In this document: piece by piece, positions 8,528-17,601 of the stretch
Numbering within the stretch: position 1 is the stretch's first letter
Layout: each line of letters starts with the position of its first letter
Assembly (NCBI GenBank): GCA_017543265.1
Contig: JAFYGI010000047.1
Coordinates: forward strand, 62,001-126,000
DNA from: Bacillota bacterium
Lineage (GTDB): Bacteria > Bacillota > Clostridia > Lachnospirales > CAG-274
DNA: 64,000 nucleotides
Direction of reading: 5' to 3'
Translations under genes and position numbers: made by a program
The notes under the pieces: generated by a model
Told to the model about the DNA's origin: nothing
Databases searched by the model: none
The model's input: only the letters and a program-made list of their open reading frames with translations

Positions 8528-10525
8528 ATGAGTTCGTCAGAAAATATGACTGTAAATTGTATAAGAATATTAAGTGCGCAGGCGATACAAAAGGCAAAGT
8601 CGGGTCACCCCGGCGTTGCTATGGGTGCGGCACCCATGGCGCTGGAGCTTTGGGCAAGACATCTCAGACACAGCGCAAGCTGTCCCGATTGGATAGACCG
8701 CGACCGTTTTGTGCTTTCGGCAGGCCACGGCTCCATGCTTCTTTATTCGCTTTTGCATCTTTTCGGCTATCCTGTTTCCATGGATGATATAAAGGATTTC
8801 CGCCAGTTCGGCTCAAAGACACCCGGTCATCCCGAGTTCGGCCATACGGTCGGCGTGGAGGCAAGCACGGGTCCGCTCGGTCAGGGTCTTACAAATGCTG
8901 TGGGCATGGCTGTTACGGAGAGCTTTCTTGCGGCCAAATTCAACAGACCCGGTCACGAGATAATAGACCATTATTCGTATGCACTTTGCGGCGACGGCTG
9001 CCTTATGGAGGGTATTTCCTATGAGGCTGCGTCCTTTGCGGGGATTATGGGTCTCGGCAAGGTCATAATCCTGTACGATTCAAACAATATAACCATAGAG
9101 GGCAGCACGGAGCTTGCCTTTAAAGAGGATATCAAAAAGCGCTTTGAGTCCGTGAACTGGCAGTATCAGCTTGTTGAGGACGGTACCGACATGGCGGCTG
9201 TAGGCAGGGCGATAGAAGCGGCAAAGGCGGAAAAGAACAAGCCGTCCATTATCGAGGTCAAGACACAGATAGGCTATGGTGCTCCCAACAAGGCGGGCAC
9301 AAACAAGGCACACGGCGAGCCTCTCGGCGAGGAAGAACTGGAGCTTACAAAAAAGAACCTTGGCTGGACTGCTGAGCCTTTTACCGTACCCGACGAGGTG
9401 CTTGCATATATGTCGGATATACGCAAAAATACGGAGAAATATGTACAGGACTGGGAGGAAAAGTTTGCAAAGTACAGCGAGGCTTATCCCGAACTTGCAA
9501 AGCAGCTTAAAGACTGGTTCGACGGCAGCGGCGAGCAGAGCATCGCAAAGGAAATTTTAAACGACGATTCATTCTGGAATTATGAGGGCGACTGCGCAAC
9601 ACGCCAGTCCTCCGAAACCATACTTAACAAATTAAAGGATGTTATCCCCAACTTTATCGGCGGCTCGGCGGATCTTGCACCCTCCAACAAGTCGATAATG
9701 AAGGGCGTTGACTATTACACAAAGGAAAACCGCGGCGGCGGCAATATGCACTACGGCATAAGAGAGCTTGCCATGACGGCCATTGCAAACGGCATGGCTT
9801 TCCACGGCGGCGTAAAGCCCTATATCGCAAGCTTCTTTGTGTTCAGCGATTATATGAAGCCGGCGCTGCGTGTTTCGGCTATCTCGGGTCTGCCCGTTAT
9901 TGCCATACTTACGCATGACAGTATCGGTGTTGGCGAGGACGGCCCCACACACCAGCCCGTAGAGCAGCTTGCGGCATTCAGAAGTATGCCGGGCAGCTAT
10001 ACATTCCGTCCCTGTGATACCAACGAGGCGGCTGCGGCATGGTATACGGCCGTATTTAACGGCAAAAAGCCTACGCTTATGGCATATACACGTCAGACAA
10101 CAAAAAATATCGGCGCCGACGGCAGAAATGCCTTAAAGGGCGGATATATCATAAAGGACAGCGAAAAGGCCGTTCCCGATGTTATCATCATTGCAACGGG
10201 TTCGGAGGTCGGCCCCGCTTACGGCTCGTGGGAGCTGCTTAAAAACAAGGGTATCGACGCAAGAATAGTAAGTATGCCCTGTGTCGAGCTTTTCGAGGAG
10301 CAGAGCGAGGAATACAAGCAGTCCGTGCTGCCCGTTGAGGTGGATAAGCGTGTTGCCGTAGAGGCTTCAAGCGATAATTACTGGTACAGGTATATCGGCA
10401 TAAAGGGTAGGTTTATCGGCGTAGACCGTTTCGGTATCTCCGCACCCTTCCCGAAGCTGTTTGATTATTTTGGCTTTACACCCGAGCATATAGCGGAGGT
10501 TGCCGAAAGCGTAGCAAAGGGCTGA
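8528..10525 (+). CDS. tkt: transketolase
   Basis: A thiamine-diphosphate enzyme of the non-oxidative pentose phosphate pathway that moves two-carbon units between sugar phosphates. It is the full single-chain form (665 residues). The N-terminal domain has '[19 protein letters not shown]', the ThDP/Mg motif 'GDGCLMEG' and '[10 protein letters not shown]'; the middle pyrimidine-binding domain has '[19 protein letters not shown]' and '[19 protein letters not shown]'; a C-terminal domain follows. AGGAGG lies six bases before ATG 8528; an ATG at 8468 overlaps the promoter region and lacks a ribosome site. It is transcribed with the HD gene three bases downstream. rpiB at 32.3 kb belongs to the same pathway. 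Confidence 0.96.
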   Translation: MSSSENMTVNCIRILSAQAIQKAKSGHPGVAMGAAPMALELWARHLRHSASCPDWIDRDRFVLSAGHGSMLLYSLLHLFGYPVSMDDIKDFRQFGSKTPGHPEFGHTVGVEASTGPLGQGLTNAVGMAVTESFLAAKFNRPGHEIIDHYSYALCGDGCLMEGISYEAASFAGIMGLGKVIILYDSNNITIEGSTELAFKEDIKKRFESVNWQYQLVEDGTDMAAVGRAIEAAKAEKNKPSIIEVKTQIGYGAPNKAGTNKAHGEPLGEEELELTKKNLGWTAEPFTVPDEVLAYMSDIRKNTEKYVQDWEEKFAKYSEAYPELAKQLKDWFDGSGEQSIAKEILNDDSFWNYEGDCATRQSSETILNKLKDVIPNFIGGSADLAPSNKSIMKGVDYYTKENRGGGNMHYGIRELAMTAIANGMAFHGGVKPYIASFFVFSDYMKPALRVSAISGLPVIAILTHDSIGVGEDGPTHQPVEQLAAFRSMPGSYTFRPCDTNEAAAAWYTAVFNGKKPTLMAYTRQTTKNIGADGRNALKGGYIIKDSEKAVPDVIIIATGSEVGPAYGSWELLKNKGIDARIVSMPCVELFEEQSEEYKQSVLPVEVDKRVAVEASSDNYWYRYIGIKGRFIGVDRFGISAPFPKLFDYFGFTPEHIAEVAESVAKG

Positions 10526-10528
10526 TAA

Positions 10529-11116
10529 ATGGACAGACTTGAAAAACAGATAGATTTTCTTTTGGAAGTTGATAAGCTTAAAAACGTGCTTCGCCGTTCA
10601 TCCGTTACGGACGGCAGCAGGCGCGAAAATTCTGCGGAGCACAGCTGGCATCTTTGTATGTTTGCGCTGACCCTGGCGGAGTATGCGCCCGAAAACACGG
10701 ACATTGCCCATGTTATAAAGATGCTTCTGGTGCACGATCTGGTAGAGGTCTATGCGGGAGACACCTATCTTTATGACGAGGAGGGCAACAAAACCAAGGC
10801 TGCGCGTGAGCACGCGGCTGCGGATAAGCTTTATGCCATGCTTACCGACGCTCAGGGCGAAAGCATGAAAGAGCTTTGGTATGAGTTTGAACGCTGCGAT
10901 ACAAACGAGTCGCTTTTTGCGAATGCGCTTGACAGGCTTCAGCCGATACTGCTCAATTATACAAACGACGGCAGTATATGGCGCGAAAACCACATTAAAA
11001 AGCAGGAGGTCATTGACCACGCATTCAGACTGACCAAGCTTTCACATCCCAAATTAAGGGGATTTGCGCTGGACATTATTGAAAAGGCGGCAAAAAACGG
11101 CTGGCTTGAAGAATAG
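10529..11116 (+). CDS. HD-domain phosphohydrolase (YfbR/5'-nucleotidase-like)
   Basis: A 195-residue all-helical HD-superfamily protein. The metal ligands are visible as 'SAEHSWHL' (first His), 'LLVHDLVEVYAGD' (the HD pair with the YfbR-like Glu-Val-x-x-Gly-Asp extension) and a later Asp in 'FANALDRLQPILL'. The match is to the HD_3/YfbR group, whose best-known member is a 5'-deoxynucleotidase. It is probably a cytosolic nucleotide phosphatase; substrate unproven. It starts three bases after tkt, so it is in the same operon. Confidence 0.82.
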   Translation: MDRLEKQIDFLLEVDKLKNVLRRSSVTDGSRRENSAEHSWHLCMFALTLAEYAPENTDIAHVIKMLLVHDLVEVYAGDTYLYDEEGNKTKAAREHAAADKLYAMLTDAQGESMKELWYEFERCDTNESLFANALDRLQPILLNYTNDGSIWRENHIKKQEVIDHAFRLTKLSHPKLRGFALDIIEKAAKNGWLEE

Positions 11117-11133
11117 AGAACGGAGTGGCAAAT

Positions 11134-11733
11134 ATGGAGAAAAAGAAGGTTTTAAGGGTAATATCGTATATCGGCGTGGTTTTGCTGGCTATCCTTTTGC
11201 TGGCACTTCTGGGAAGGGGCGCATACAGCCTTTATACCACACATAAAATGAAAACACTGCCGACAAAGCACTTTAAATTTACCACTGCCGATACAGAACT
11301 TGTTACCCTGCATGACTCATTTATAATCGGCGGTACAAGATACTATCCCGAGATAAAGGGCGGTGCAAACTACTATGCCGCAAACGAGGCGGAGCGCGAC
11401 AAGCTTAACGAGTATTGGGGCAAGATAGACAACAGGGTGACGGTAGACCCCGTAAGGGTAGAGGGTATCATAAATATACTCAACGGCCTTGACCTTGGCA
11501 AGATAGAGCAGGATAAAAATACCGACAAGATACACGACAGGGAAAGTTTTGCGGGCAAATGTGTATGGGTGACGGTGCAGATACCGTCAAAAAGCTACAA
11601 TATGCACATTTTCGACCGTTATATCTATATTTACACCCCCTGGGATGAGGTCGAGACTGTGTATTATATCCAGAATTTCGACAAGGAAAACATTCCCGAG
11701 GATCTTATTATGTCTATCGCGGGAGAAAAATAA
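11134..11733 (+). CDS. single-pass membrane protein of unknown function
   Basis: About 199 residues with a basic N-terminus ('MEKKKVLR'), one membrane segment (about residues 8-30) and an extracytoplasmic mixed alpha/beta domain. I do not recognise a family. There is no lipobox, so it looks like an N-in anchored protein. ATG 11134 has GGAG eight bases upstream, and the gene follows the HD gene by 17 bases, so it is the last member of the tkt operon. Its tail runs directly into the T-box promoter region. Confidence 0.6.
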   Translation: MEKKKVLRVISYIGVVLLAILLLALLGRGAYSLYTTHKMKTLPTKHFKFTTADTELVTLHDSFIIGGTRYYPEIKGGANYYAANEAERDKLNEYWGKIDNRVTVDPVRVEGIINILNGLDLGKIEQDKNTDKIHDRESFAGKCVWVTVQIPSKSYNMHIFDRYIYIYTPWDEVETVYYIQNFDKENIPEDLIMSIAGEK

Positions 11734-11741
11734 TTTTGCTC

Positions 11742-11770
11742 TTGCAAAATAAAAAATTATATGATATAAT
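11742..11770 (+). promoter_or_regulatory. sigma-A promoter of the aspS-gatCAB T-box
   Basis: TTGCAA at 11742-11747, a 17-base spacer and TATAAT at 11765-11770. Transcription should begin near 11777, just upstream of stem I of the T-box. Confidence 0.75.
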
Positions 11771-11777
11771 CTTTAAC

Positions 11778-12032
11778 AGGTTTTATGACTAAAGGCATTG
11801 ACGAAGAAAAGTAGCAAAAAGAAACCTGACAGGGATATAAGGCCATGGACTGAGAGCCTTATTCTTGACACTTATTTGTGAAGAACACTTCCGAGCCTGC
11901 AATGTGAAAGGCTTTTGCCAAGTAATGCTGCACGTTTCCCGCGTTAAGGGCAAGAGGGTACTTTTGTACCGAATTAAGGTGGCACCACGGTAATTCGTCC
12001 TTAAATACAGCGATGTATTTAGGGACTTTTTT
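11778..12032 (+). promoter_or_regulatory. T-box riboswitch (Asn/Glu specifier) of aspS-gatCAB
   Basis: A tRNA-sensing leader. Stem I closes with GAAG at 11803-11806 and CTTC at 11888-11891; the 5' side of the specifier loop has the loop-E sequence AGTA (11810-11813) and the 3' side GAA followed by GAAC at 11883-11886 and a purine. The overlapping codons are GAA (Glu) and AAC (Asn). The T-box core 'AAGGTGGCACCACGG' lies at 11976-11990, with TGGC at 11980-11983 matching a G73 discriminator, expected for tRNA-Asn and tRNA-Glu. The terminator is at 11997-12026 (GTCCTTAAATAC / GTATTTAGGGAC) with T to 12032. Uncharged tRNA should favour the antiterminator and expression of the transamidation operon. 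Confidence 0.93.
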
Positions 12033-12049
12033 AATTTTAATGAAAGGTT

Positions 12050-13381
12050 ATGGTTCAAATGATCAAAGCAAGCGGCGAAAGAACTATTGCCGATTTAAGC
12101 ATTGAAGAGCTTAAGACGGCAGAGGGTACGGTCACTACACACGGCGTTGTGTACAATGTGCGTGATATGGGTGATTTTGCATTTATTATTTTAAGAAAGA
12201 TAGGCGGCCTTATCCAGTGCTTCTACGAAAAGACGGGCAGCGAAGAGGAAAAGGAATTTTTGCGTGACGAGGCATCTGTGCGCGTGACAGGTCAGATACG
12301 CAAGGAAGAGCGTGCGGTAAACGGCGTTGAGATTGCGGTTGAAAAGGTGGAGCTTTTAGGCAAGCCCAAGGAGGAGCTGCCCTTAAGCGTAAATAAGTAC
12401 AGACTTAATGTGGCACTTGAAAACGAGCTGGGTCTGCGCCCCGTTACCTTAAGAAACGAGCAGAGAAGAAATGTATTCAAGCTTCAGTCGGCACTTGTTG
12501 AGGCGTTCAGGGAATACCTCGGCAAAAACGGCTTTACCGAGATAATGACACCCAAGATCGTTGCATCGGGTGCAGAGGGCGGCGCAAATATATTCAAGCT
12601 GGACTACTTCGGCAAAAAGGCTTATCTTGCACAGAGTCCCCAGTTCTACAAGCAGATGCTTATCCCCGTTTACGAGCGTGTGTTTGAGATAGCGCCCGTT
12701 TTCCGCGCAGAAAAGCACGACACCACAAGACATCTTAACGAATATATCGGTGTGGACTTTGAGATGGGCTTTATCAACAGCTTCTATGATGTTATAAATA
12801 TGGAAACGGGCATGATAAAGTATGCTATGGAGTTTTTAAAGGAAAAATATCCCGACGTTATCAAAAAGCTTGGCATTGAGCTGCCCGTAATAAAGGACAT
12901 CCCCTGCGTTACCTTTAAGGACGCAAAGGAAATGGTAGCCGAAAAGTACAACAGAAAAATAAAGGACCCCTACGACCTGGAGCCCGAGGAAGAGCGTCTT
13001 ATAGGCGAGCTTTTCAAGGAGGATTATGACAGCGATTTTGTTTTTGTAACACATTATCCTATCAAAAAGCGTCCGTTCTATGCTATGGACGACCCCGAAA
13101 ACGAAAAGTATACCTTAAGTTTTGACCTGCTTTTCCGCGGTCTGGAGGTAACCACGGGTGGTCAGCGTATACACGACTATGACACGCAGGTAAAGAAAAT
13201 GATATTCAAGGGTCTTTATCCCGAGGACTTTGAGAGCTATCTGATGCTTCATAAATACGGCTGTCCTCCTCACGGCGGTCTGGGTATGGGTCTTGAAAGA
13301 TTTGTAATGAAGCTTATCGACGAGAAAAATATCAGGGCAACATCCATGTTCCCGAGAGATACGACAAGATTAAATCCGTAA
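12050..13381 (+). CDS. aspS: archaeal-type (probably non-discriminating) aspartyl-tRNA synthetase
   Basis: A class IIb synthetase of 443 residues. The N-terminal OB anticodon-binding domain (residues 20-105) is followed by class II motif 1, motif 2 in 'EIAPVFRAEKHDTTRHLNE' and motif 3 in 'GGLGMGLERFVMKL'. 'LGLRPVTLRNEQRR', 'FTEIMTPKIVASGAEGG' and 'AYLAQSPQFYKQML' are features of the short archaeal-type AspRS, not of bacterial AspRS or AsnRS. With gatCAB downstream it most likely makes Asp-tRNA(Asn) for amidation; discrimination cannot be read from the sequence. AAAGG sits two bases before ATG 12050 and 11 before the in-frame ATG 12059, so the latter may be the true start. Confidence 0.9.
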   Translation: MVQMIKASGERTIADLSIEELKTAEGTVTTHGVVYNVRDMGDFAFIILRKIGGLIQCFYEKTGSEEEKEFLRDEASVRVTGQIRKEERAVNGVEIAVEKVELLGKPKEELPLSVNKYRLNVALENELGLRPVTLRNEQRRNVFKLQSALVEAFREYLGKNGFTEIMTPKIVASGAEGGANIFKLDYFGKKAYLAQSPQFYKQMLIPVYERVFEIAPVFRAEKHDTTRHLNEYIGVDFEMGFINSFYDVINMETGMIKYAMEFLKEKYPDVIKKLGIELPVIKDIPCVTFKDAKEMVAEKYNRKIKDPYDLEPEEERLIGELFKEDYDSDFVFVTHYPIKKRPFYAMDDPENEKYTLSFDLLFRGLEVTTGGQRIHDYDTQVKKMIFKGLYPEDFESYLMLHKYGCPPHGGLGMGLERFVMKLIDEKNIRATSMFPRDTTRLNP

Positions 13382-13393
13382 GGGGGTATTGCA

Positions 13394-13855
13394 ATGACAG
13401 CAGAAGAAAAAATCATTACCGCCATTGAAGAGGCTACGGGCATTTCCGTGACGGAGGAGAAGATCGACGCGGTAAAATCGCGTATAAATATGATATTTGA
13501 TTACCTCGGCTATGAGGAGGGACAGGCCCTTGCGGCAGAGGACGGCGAAAAGCCCGCTCCCGGTGCAAACGGCATTGACGATGCACTTATCAAATATCTT
13601 GAGGAGCTTTCACGTCTTACACTTACCGAGGACGAGGAGAAAAAGGCCAAGGAAGACCTTACAAAGATACTTGATTACATTGACACGCTTAATCAGCTTG
13701 ATACCGACAATGTTGAGCCTATGAGCCATCCGTTCCCGTATACAAACAATTTCCGTCCCGACGAGGTCAAGCCCTCCGAGGACAGAGAGCTTATACTTAA
13801 AAACGCACCGCAGCAAAAAGACGGCTGCTTCAAGGTGCCCACAACGGTAGAGTAA
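13394..13855 (+). CDS. gatC: Asp-tRNA(Asn)/Glu-tRNA(Gln) amidotransferase subunit C, extended
   Basis: The small structural subunit that bridges GatA and GatB. The canonical GatC region is residues about 62-153: 'IKYLEELSRLTLTEDEEKK' and 'LTKILDYIDTLNQLDTDNVEPMSHP', ending in the usual 'LRED...LKNAP' type segment. The protein has 153 residues, against about 95 for ordinary GatC. The first 60 residues form an extra acidic helical segment with a proline/glycine linker ('EKPAPGANG'). The gene sits 12 bases after aspS and 12 before gatA, with its own ribosome site (GGGGG). The extension's role is unknown. Confidence 0.9.
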   Translation: MTAEEKIITAIEEATGISVTEEKIDAVKSRINMIFDYLGYEEGQALAAEDGEKPAPGANGIDDALIKYLEELSRLTLTEDEEKKAKEDLTKILDYIDTLNQLDTDNVEPMSHPFPYTNNFRPDEVKPSEDRELILKNAPQQKDGCFKVPTTVE

Positions 13856-13867
13856 AGGGGGAGCAAA

Positions 13868-15343
13868 ATGGATTTTTCAACTAAAACTGCCCTTGAATTG
13901 GGACAAATGATTAAAAATAAGGAAGTCAGCAGCGTTGAGCTTACAAAGGACTTTCTTGCAAATATTAAAAAGACAGACGAAAAAATAAACGCATATATCA
14001 CCGTTTTGGAGGATGAGGCTCTTGCGCAGGCAGCTGCCGTGCAGGCCAAGATCGACAGCGGTGAGCTTACAGCCCCGCTTGCGGGCGTGCCTATGGCTAT
14101 AAAGGACAATATCTGTACAAAGGATATCCTTACCACCTGCGGCTCCAAAATGCTTTATAATTTCAAGCCCGTTTACAATGCTACCGTTACCGAAAGGCTT
14201 TTAAATAACGGTGCTGTTGTGCTGGGTAAATTAAATATGGACGAGTTTGCTATGGGCGGCTCCACCGAGACATCCTACTTTGGTGCTGCACACAACCCCT
14301 TTGATCCGGAAAGAGTTACGGGCGGTTCATCGGGCGGCTCGGCAGCAAGTATTGCTGCGGATGAGTGTGCTTATTCGCTCGGCTCCGATACGGGCGGTTC
14401 TATTCGTCAGCCCTGTTCGTTCTGCGGTGTAAGCGGTATCAAGCCTACCTACGGCGCTGTAAGCCGTTTTGGTTTGGTCGCATTCGCTTCCTCACTTGAC
14501 CAGATAGGCCCCGTGGGACGTGATATCCGCGACTGTGCAGAGGTATTAAGCGTTATTTCGGGTCACGACCCCAAGGATTCCACATCCGTTAAGGGCAAGA
14601 CATTTGATTTTTCACAGAGCTTTACAAAGGACTTAAAGGGCGTAAAAATAGGTCTGCCCACAAACTACTTTGGCAAGGGTCTTGACGAGGATGTTAAAAA
14701 GCCTGTTCTGGAGGCTGTTGAGACCTTGAAAAAGCTTGGCGCACAGGTAGAGGAATTTGAAATGTCGATAGTTGACTATGCTATCCCCACATATTACGTT
14801 CTTGCCTGCGCAGAGGCCAGCTCCAACCTTTCAAGATATGACGGCATCAAGTACGGCTACCGCAGAAAGGACTGCGAGGATCTTCTCGATGTTTACTACA
14901 CATCCAGAAGTGAGGGCTTCGGCATGGAGGTAAAGCGCCGTATAATGCTCGGTTCCTTCGTTCTGAGCAGCGGTTATTACGATGCTTACTACAACAAGAG
15001 CTTAAAGGTTCGCGGCCTTATCAAAAAGAGCTTTGACCAGGCCTTTAACGATTACGATATGATAATTTCGCCCGTTGCGCCTACGGTCGCATACAAGATA
15101 GGCGAAAATTCCTCCGACCCGTTAAAGATGTACCTTGGCGATATCTATACCGTATCGGTAAATCTTGCGGGTCTGCCGGGTGTTTCCGTACCCTGCGGCT
15201 TCGGCAAAGGCGATATGCCCGTAGGCTTCCAGCTTATCGGCCCCGCATTCAGCGAGGCAAAGCTTGTTAAGGCAGCTTACGCATTCCAGCAGTCAACGGA
15301 CTTTCACACAAAAAAGCCCGCTATAGTAAAGGAGGGCAACTGA
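13868..15343 (+). CDS. gatA: Asp/Glu-tRNA amidotransferase subunit A (amidase)
   Basis: Releases ammonia from glutamine (or asparagine) for transfer in GatB. The amidase-signature Ser-cisSer-Lys triad is present: Lys in 'PMAIKDNICT' (near residue 79), and the two serines in 'VTGGSSGGSAASIAADE' and 'SDTGGSIRQPCSFCG'. 'GIKPTYGAVSRFGLVAFASS' is the conserved core strand. 491 residues, normal. The start follows AAAGGGGGAGC and the gene is 12 bases after gatC. Ammonia is channelled to the partner encoded one base downstream. Confidence 0.97.
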   Translation: MDFSTKTALELGQMIKNKEVSSVELTKDFLANIKKTDEKINAYITVLEDEALAQAAAVQAKIDSGELTAPLAGVPMAIKDNICTKDILTTCGSKMLYNFKPVYNATVTERLLNNGAVVLGKLNMDEFAMGGSTETSYFGAAHNPFDPERVTGGSSGGSAASIAADECAYSLGSDTGGSIRQPCSFCGVSGIKPTYGAVSRFGLVAFASSLDQIGPVGRDIRDCAEVLSVISGHDPKDSTSVKGKTFDFSQSFTKDLKGVKIGLPTNYFGKGLDEDVKKPVLEAVETLKKLGAQVEEFEMSIVDYAIPTYYVLACAEASSNLSRYDGIKYGYRRKDCEDLLDVYYTSRSEGFGMEVKRRIMLGSFVLSSGYYDAYYNKSLKVRGLIKKSFDQAFNDYDMIISPVAPTVAYKIGENSSDPLKMYLGDIYTVSVNLAGLPGVSVPCGFGKGDMPVGFQLIGPAFSEAKLVKAAYAFQQSTDFHTKKPAIVKEGN

Positions 15344-15344
15344 T

Positions 15345-16784
15345 ATGAATTACCAAACAGTAGTAGGTCTGGAGGTCCATGTTGAGCTTTCGACCAAATC
15401 AAAAATTTTCTGCTCCTGTACAACGGAGTTCGGCGGCGAGCCCAATACACACGTTTGCCCCGTTTGCTCGGGTATGCCTGGTGTGCTCCCCGTTTTAAAC
15501 AAAAAGGTAGTGGACTTTGCTATCCGCGCAGGTCTTGCAACAAACTGCGAGATAACGCGCTACAATAAATTCGACCGTAAAAACTATTTCTATCCCGACC
15601 TTCCCAAGGCATATCAGGTCAGCCAGCTGTACCTGCCTATCTGCCGCAACGGTAAAGTCGAAATAGAGGTAGAGGGCAAGAAAAAATATATCGGCATCCA
15701 CGAGATACACATGGAGGAGGATGCAGGTAAGCTGGTACACGACCCCTGGGACGATTGTACACTTGTAGACTATAACCGCTGCGGCGTGCCGCTTTTGGAA
15801 ATAGTTTCCGAGCCCGACTTCAGAAGTGCGGACGAAGTTATAGCATATTTGACAAAACTCCGTGAAACTATGATGTATCTCGGCGTTTCAGACTGTAAAA
15901 TGCAAGAGGGCTCAATGCGTGCCGATGTCAATATTTCGGTTATGCCCGTAGGCTCCGCAAAGTTCGGTACCCGTACCGAGATGAAGAATATGAACAGTTT
16001 TAAGGCTATCTACCGCGCTATCAATTACGAGGCAAAGCGTCAGATAGAGGTGCTTGAAAACGGCGGCAGAGTGGTGCAGGAAACACGCCGCTGGGACGAT
16101 AACAAGGATGCATCCTTTGCAATGAGAAGCAAAGAAAATGCACAGGATTACCGTTATTTCCCCGAGCCCGACCTTCTGCCCATAGAGATCGGCGACGATT
16201 GGATAAAGGATACAAAGGACAATATGCCCGAGCTTCCCGAGGCAAAGCGTAAAAGATATATGTCCGAGTTTGGACTTTCCGAATATGATGCATCTGTTAT
16301 CACTGCCGAAAGACAGGTTGCTTATATCTTTGAGGACACCGCTGCACTTTGCGGCAAGCCCAAGGAGGCGGCAAACTACGTTATGGGCGAGCTGATGCGC
16401 CTGATGAGCGAAACGGGCACTCTGGCAGAGGAGCTTGAAATAGAGCCCAGGAAGATAGCCGATATTATCAAGCTTGTTTCCGACGGCAAGATAAACAGAA
16501 GTGTTGCCAAGGAAGTTTTCGAGGCTGTATTTAAGAAAAATGTTGACCCCGAAAAGTATATCGAGGAAAATAATCTTGCTATGGTGGACGATACCGCACT
16601 TGTTGAAGAAGTTGTTGCAAAGGTGATCGCAGACAATCCCAAATCGATAGATGACCTTAAGGCGGGCAAGGAAAAGGCAAAGGGCTTCCTTGTTGGTCAG
16701 ACAATGAAGGCATTAAAGGGTAAGGCTAACCCGCAGACAGTAAATAAGGTACTTAATGAAAAACTTTCGGAAGTGCTTAAATAA
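15345..16784 (+). CDS. gatB: Asp/Glu-tRNA amidotransferase subunit B
   Basis: Binds misacylated tRNA, phosphorylates the acyl group and amidates it. The N-terminal cradle domain starts 'YQTVVGLEVHVELSTKSKIFC' (broken here after 20 residues by family variability) and has the zinc ligands 'CSCTTEFGGEPNTHVCPVC'; the middle holds 'FDRKNYFYPDLPKAYQ' and 'MKNMNSFKAIYRAINYE'; the C-terminal YqeY-like tail ends 'VGQTMKALKGKANPQTVNK'. 479 residues, full length. The ribosome site AAGGAGGG lies inside the gatA end. Last gene of the operon, followed by a hairpin. Confidence 0.97.
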   Translation: MNYQTVVGLEVHVELSTKSKIFCSCTTEFGGEPNTHVCPVCSGMPGVLPVLNKKVVDFAIRAGLATNCEITRYNKFDRKNYFYPDLPKAYQVSQLYLPICRNGKVEIEVEGKKKYIGIHEIHMEEDAGKLVHDPWDDCTLVDYNRCGVPLLEIVSEPDFRSADEVIAYLTKLRETMMYLGVSDCKMQEGSMRADVNISVMPVGSAKFGTRTEMKNMNSFKAIYRAINYEAKRQIEVLENGGRVVQETRRWDDNKDASFAMRSKENAQDYRYFPEPDLLPIEIGDDWIKDTKDNMPELPEAKRKRYMSEFGLSEYDASVITAERQVAYIFEDTAALCGKPKEAANYVMGELMRLMSETGTLAEELEIEPRKIADIIKLVSDGKINRSVAKEVFEAVFKKNVDPEKYIEENNLAMVDDTALVEEVVAKVIADNPKSIDDLKAGKEKAKGFLVGQTMKALKGKANPQTVNKVLNEKLSEVLK

Positions 16785-16791
16785 AATTTTT

Positions 16792-16826
16792 AAGGGATAT
16801 GTCGGTTGCTTTGGCATATCCCTTAT
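16792..16826 (+). terminator. hairpin terminator after gatB
   Basis: AAGGGATATG at 16792-16801 pairs with CATATCCCTT at 16815-16824. The following tract is TTATTTAT, a weak U-run. A closely related hairpin occurs at 17479-17510. Confidence 0.65.
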
Positions 16827-16849
16827 TTATAGGTGTAGAGGAACGTATA

Positions 16850-17413
16850 ATGCGTAAAATTTTTATACTTTTATGTATACTTGCGGCAGTTTTGTCGGGG
16901 TGCGGGAAATCGGCATCTCAAGATAATACAAATATAAAAGACGATATATTTGAAAATTTCGGTATAAAAGTCGAAATTGAAGAACAAAACGAAAACACGG
17001 AAAACGGTAAAAGGTTAAAATATGACCAACTATGCGCGGATTTTATAGAAGCACTTGAAACAGAAAATGCCGAAAAAATAAATGATTTGTTTTGCGAAGA
17101 TATAAAAAAATCACACGATCTGTCGGCGGAAATATCGGGGATGTTTGAATTTCTCGGCGGTACTGTGGTCTCTTATTCCGACTATACACAAAGTACAAGA
17201 GAGGGCGACAGTTACAGACAGGGTAAATGCGTAAACCACCACGTTAATGTTAAATTCAGGCAAATAAAACTGGATAACGGCAAGACTTTTCAATTATCCT
17301 TTTATGCCAATTTGGTAAACGTCGATAAACCCGACAGAGTGGGTATAGAATTTATAAGAATAATAGATGAAAATAATGCTGAATATTTGGTGGGAGAGTA
17401 TTTAGATGGGTGA
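16850..17413 (+). CDS. DUF5104-like lipoprotein
   Basis: A 187-residue lipoprotein. The start at ATG 16850 gives 'MRKIFILLCILAAVLSGCGKS', with lipobox LSGC and cysteine at residue 18; GAGGA lies about seven bases upstream. The body (after residue 55) has 'CADFIEALETENAEKINDLFC', 'GGTVVSYSDYTQ' and a beta-rich tail, the pattern of the DUF5104 lipoproteins common in Clostridia. No function is known for them. It is AT-richer than gatB and tyrS and is flanked by two copies of a related hairpin, so it may be a separately acquired cassette. Confidence 0.65.
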   Translation: MRKIFILLCILAAVLSGCGKSASQDNTNIKDDIFENFGIKVEIEEQNENTENGKRLKYDQLCADFIEALETENAEKINDLFCEDIKKSHDLSAEISGMFEFLGGTVVSYSDYTQSTREGDSYRQGKCVNHHVNVKFRQIKLDNGKTFQLSFYANLVNVDKPDRVGIEFIRIIDENNAEYLVGEYLDG

Positions 17414-17478
17414 AATTGTTGACTAAACGCATAAAGGCAGTTGTAAACGTTGTTTTTGTGTACGCCAGTAAACAGATC

Positions 17479-17515
17479 AAGGGATATGTCGGTAAAACGG
17501 CATATCCTTTTTGTA
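17479..17515 (+). terminator. hairpin terminator, second copy of the post-gatB element
   Basis: AAGGGATATG at 17479-17488 pairs with CATATCCTTT at 17501-17510, followed by TTGTATTTTT. The 5' arm and next bases (AAGGGATATGTCGGT) are identical to the hairpin at 16792. Confidence 0.7.
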
Positions 17516-17539
17516 TTTTTATATTCGTAAATTTACATC

Positions 17540-17568
17540 TTGACAATTCACGAAATTAATGCTAAAAT
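17540..17568 (+). promoter_or_regulatory. sigma-A promoter of the orphan gene pair
   Basis: TTGACA at 17540-17545, a 17-base spacer and TAAAAT at 17563-17568. Confidence 0.75.
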
Positions 17569-17601
17569 TCAAGGTTAAATGTTTTAAAGGGGTTGATACT
17601 T

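Noticed and set aside
12050-13381. asparaginyl-tRNA synthetase (asnS) for the gene after the Asn T-box
   Set aside because: The motifs match archaeal-type AspRS, and gatCAB directly downstream makes the indirect route the better reading.
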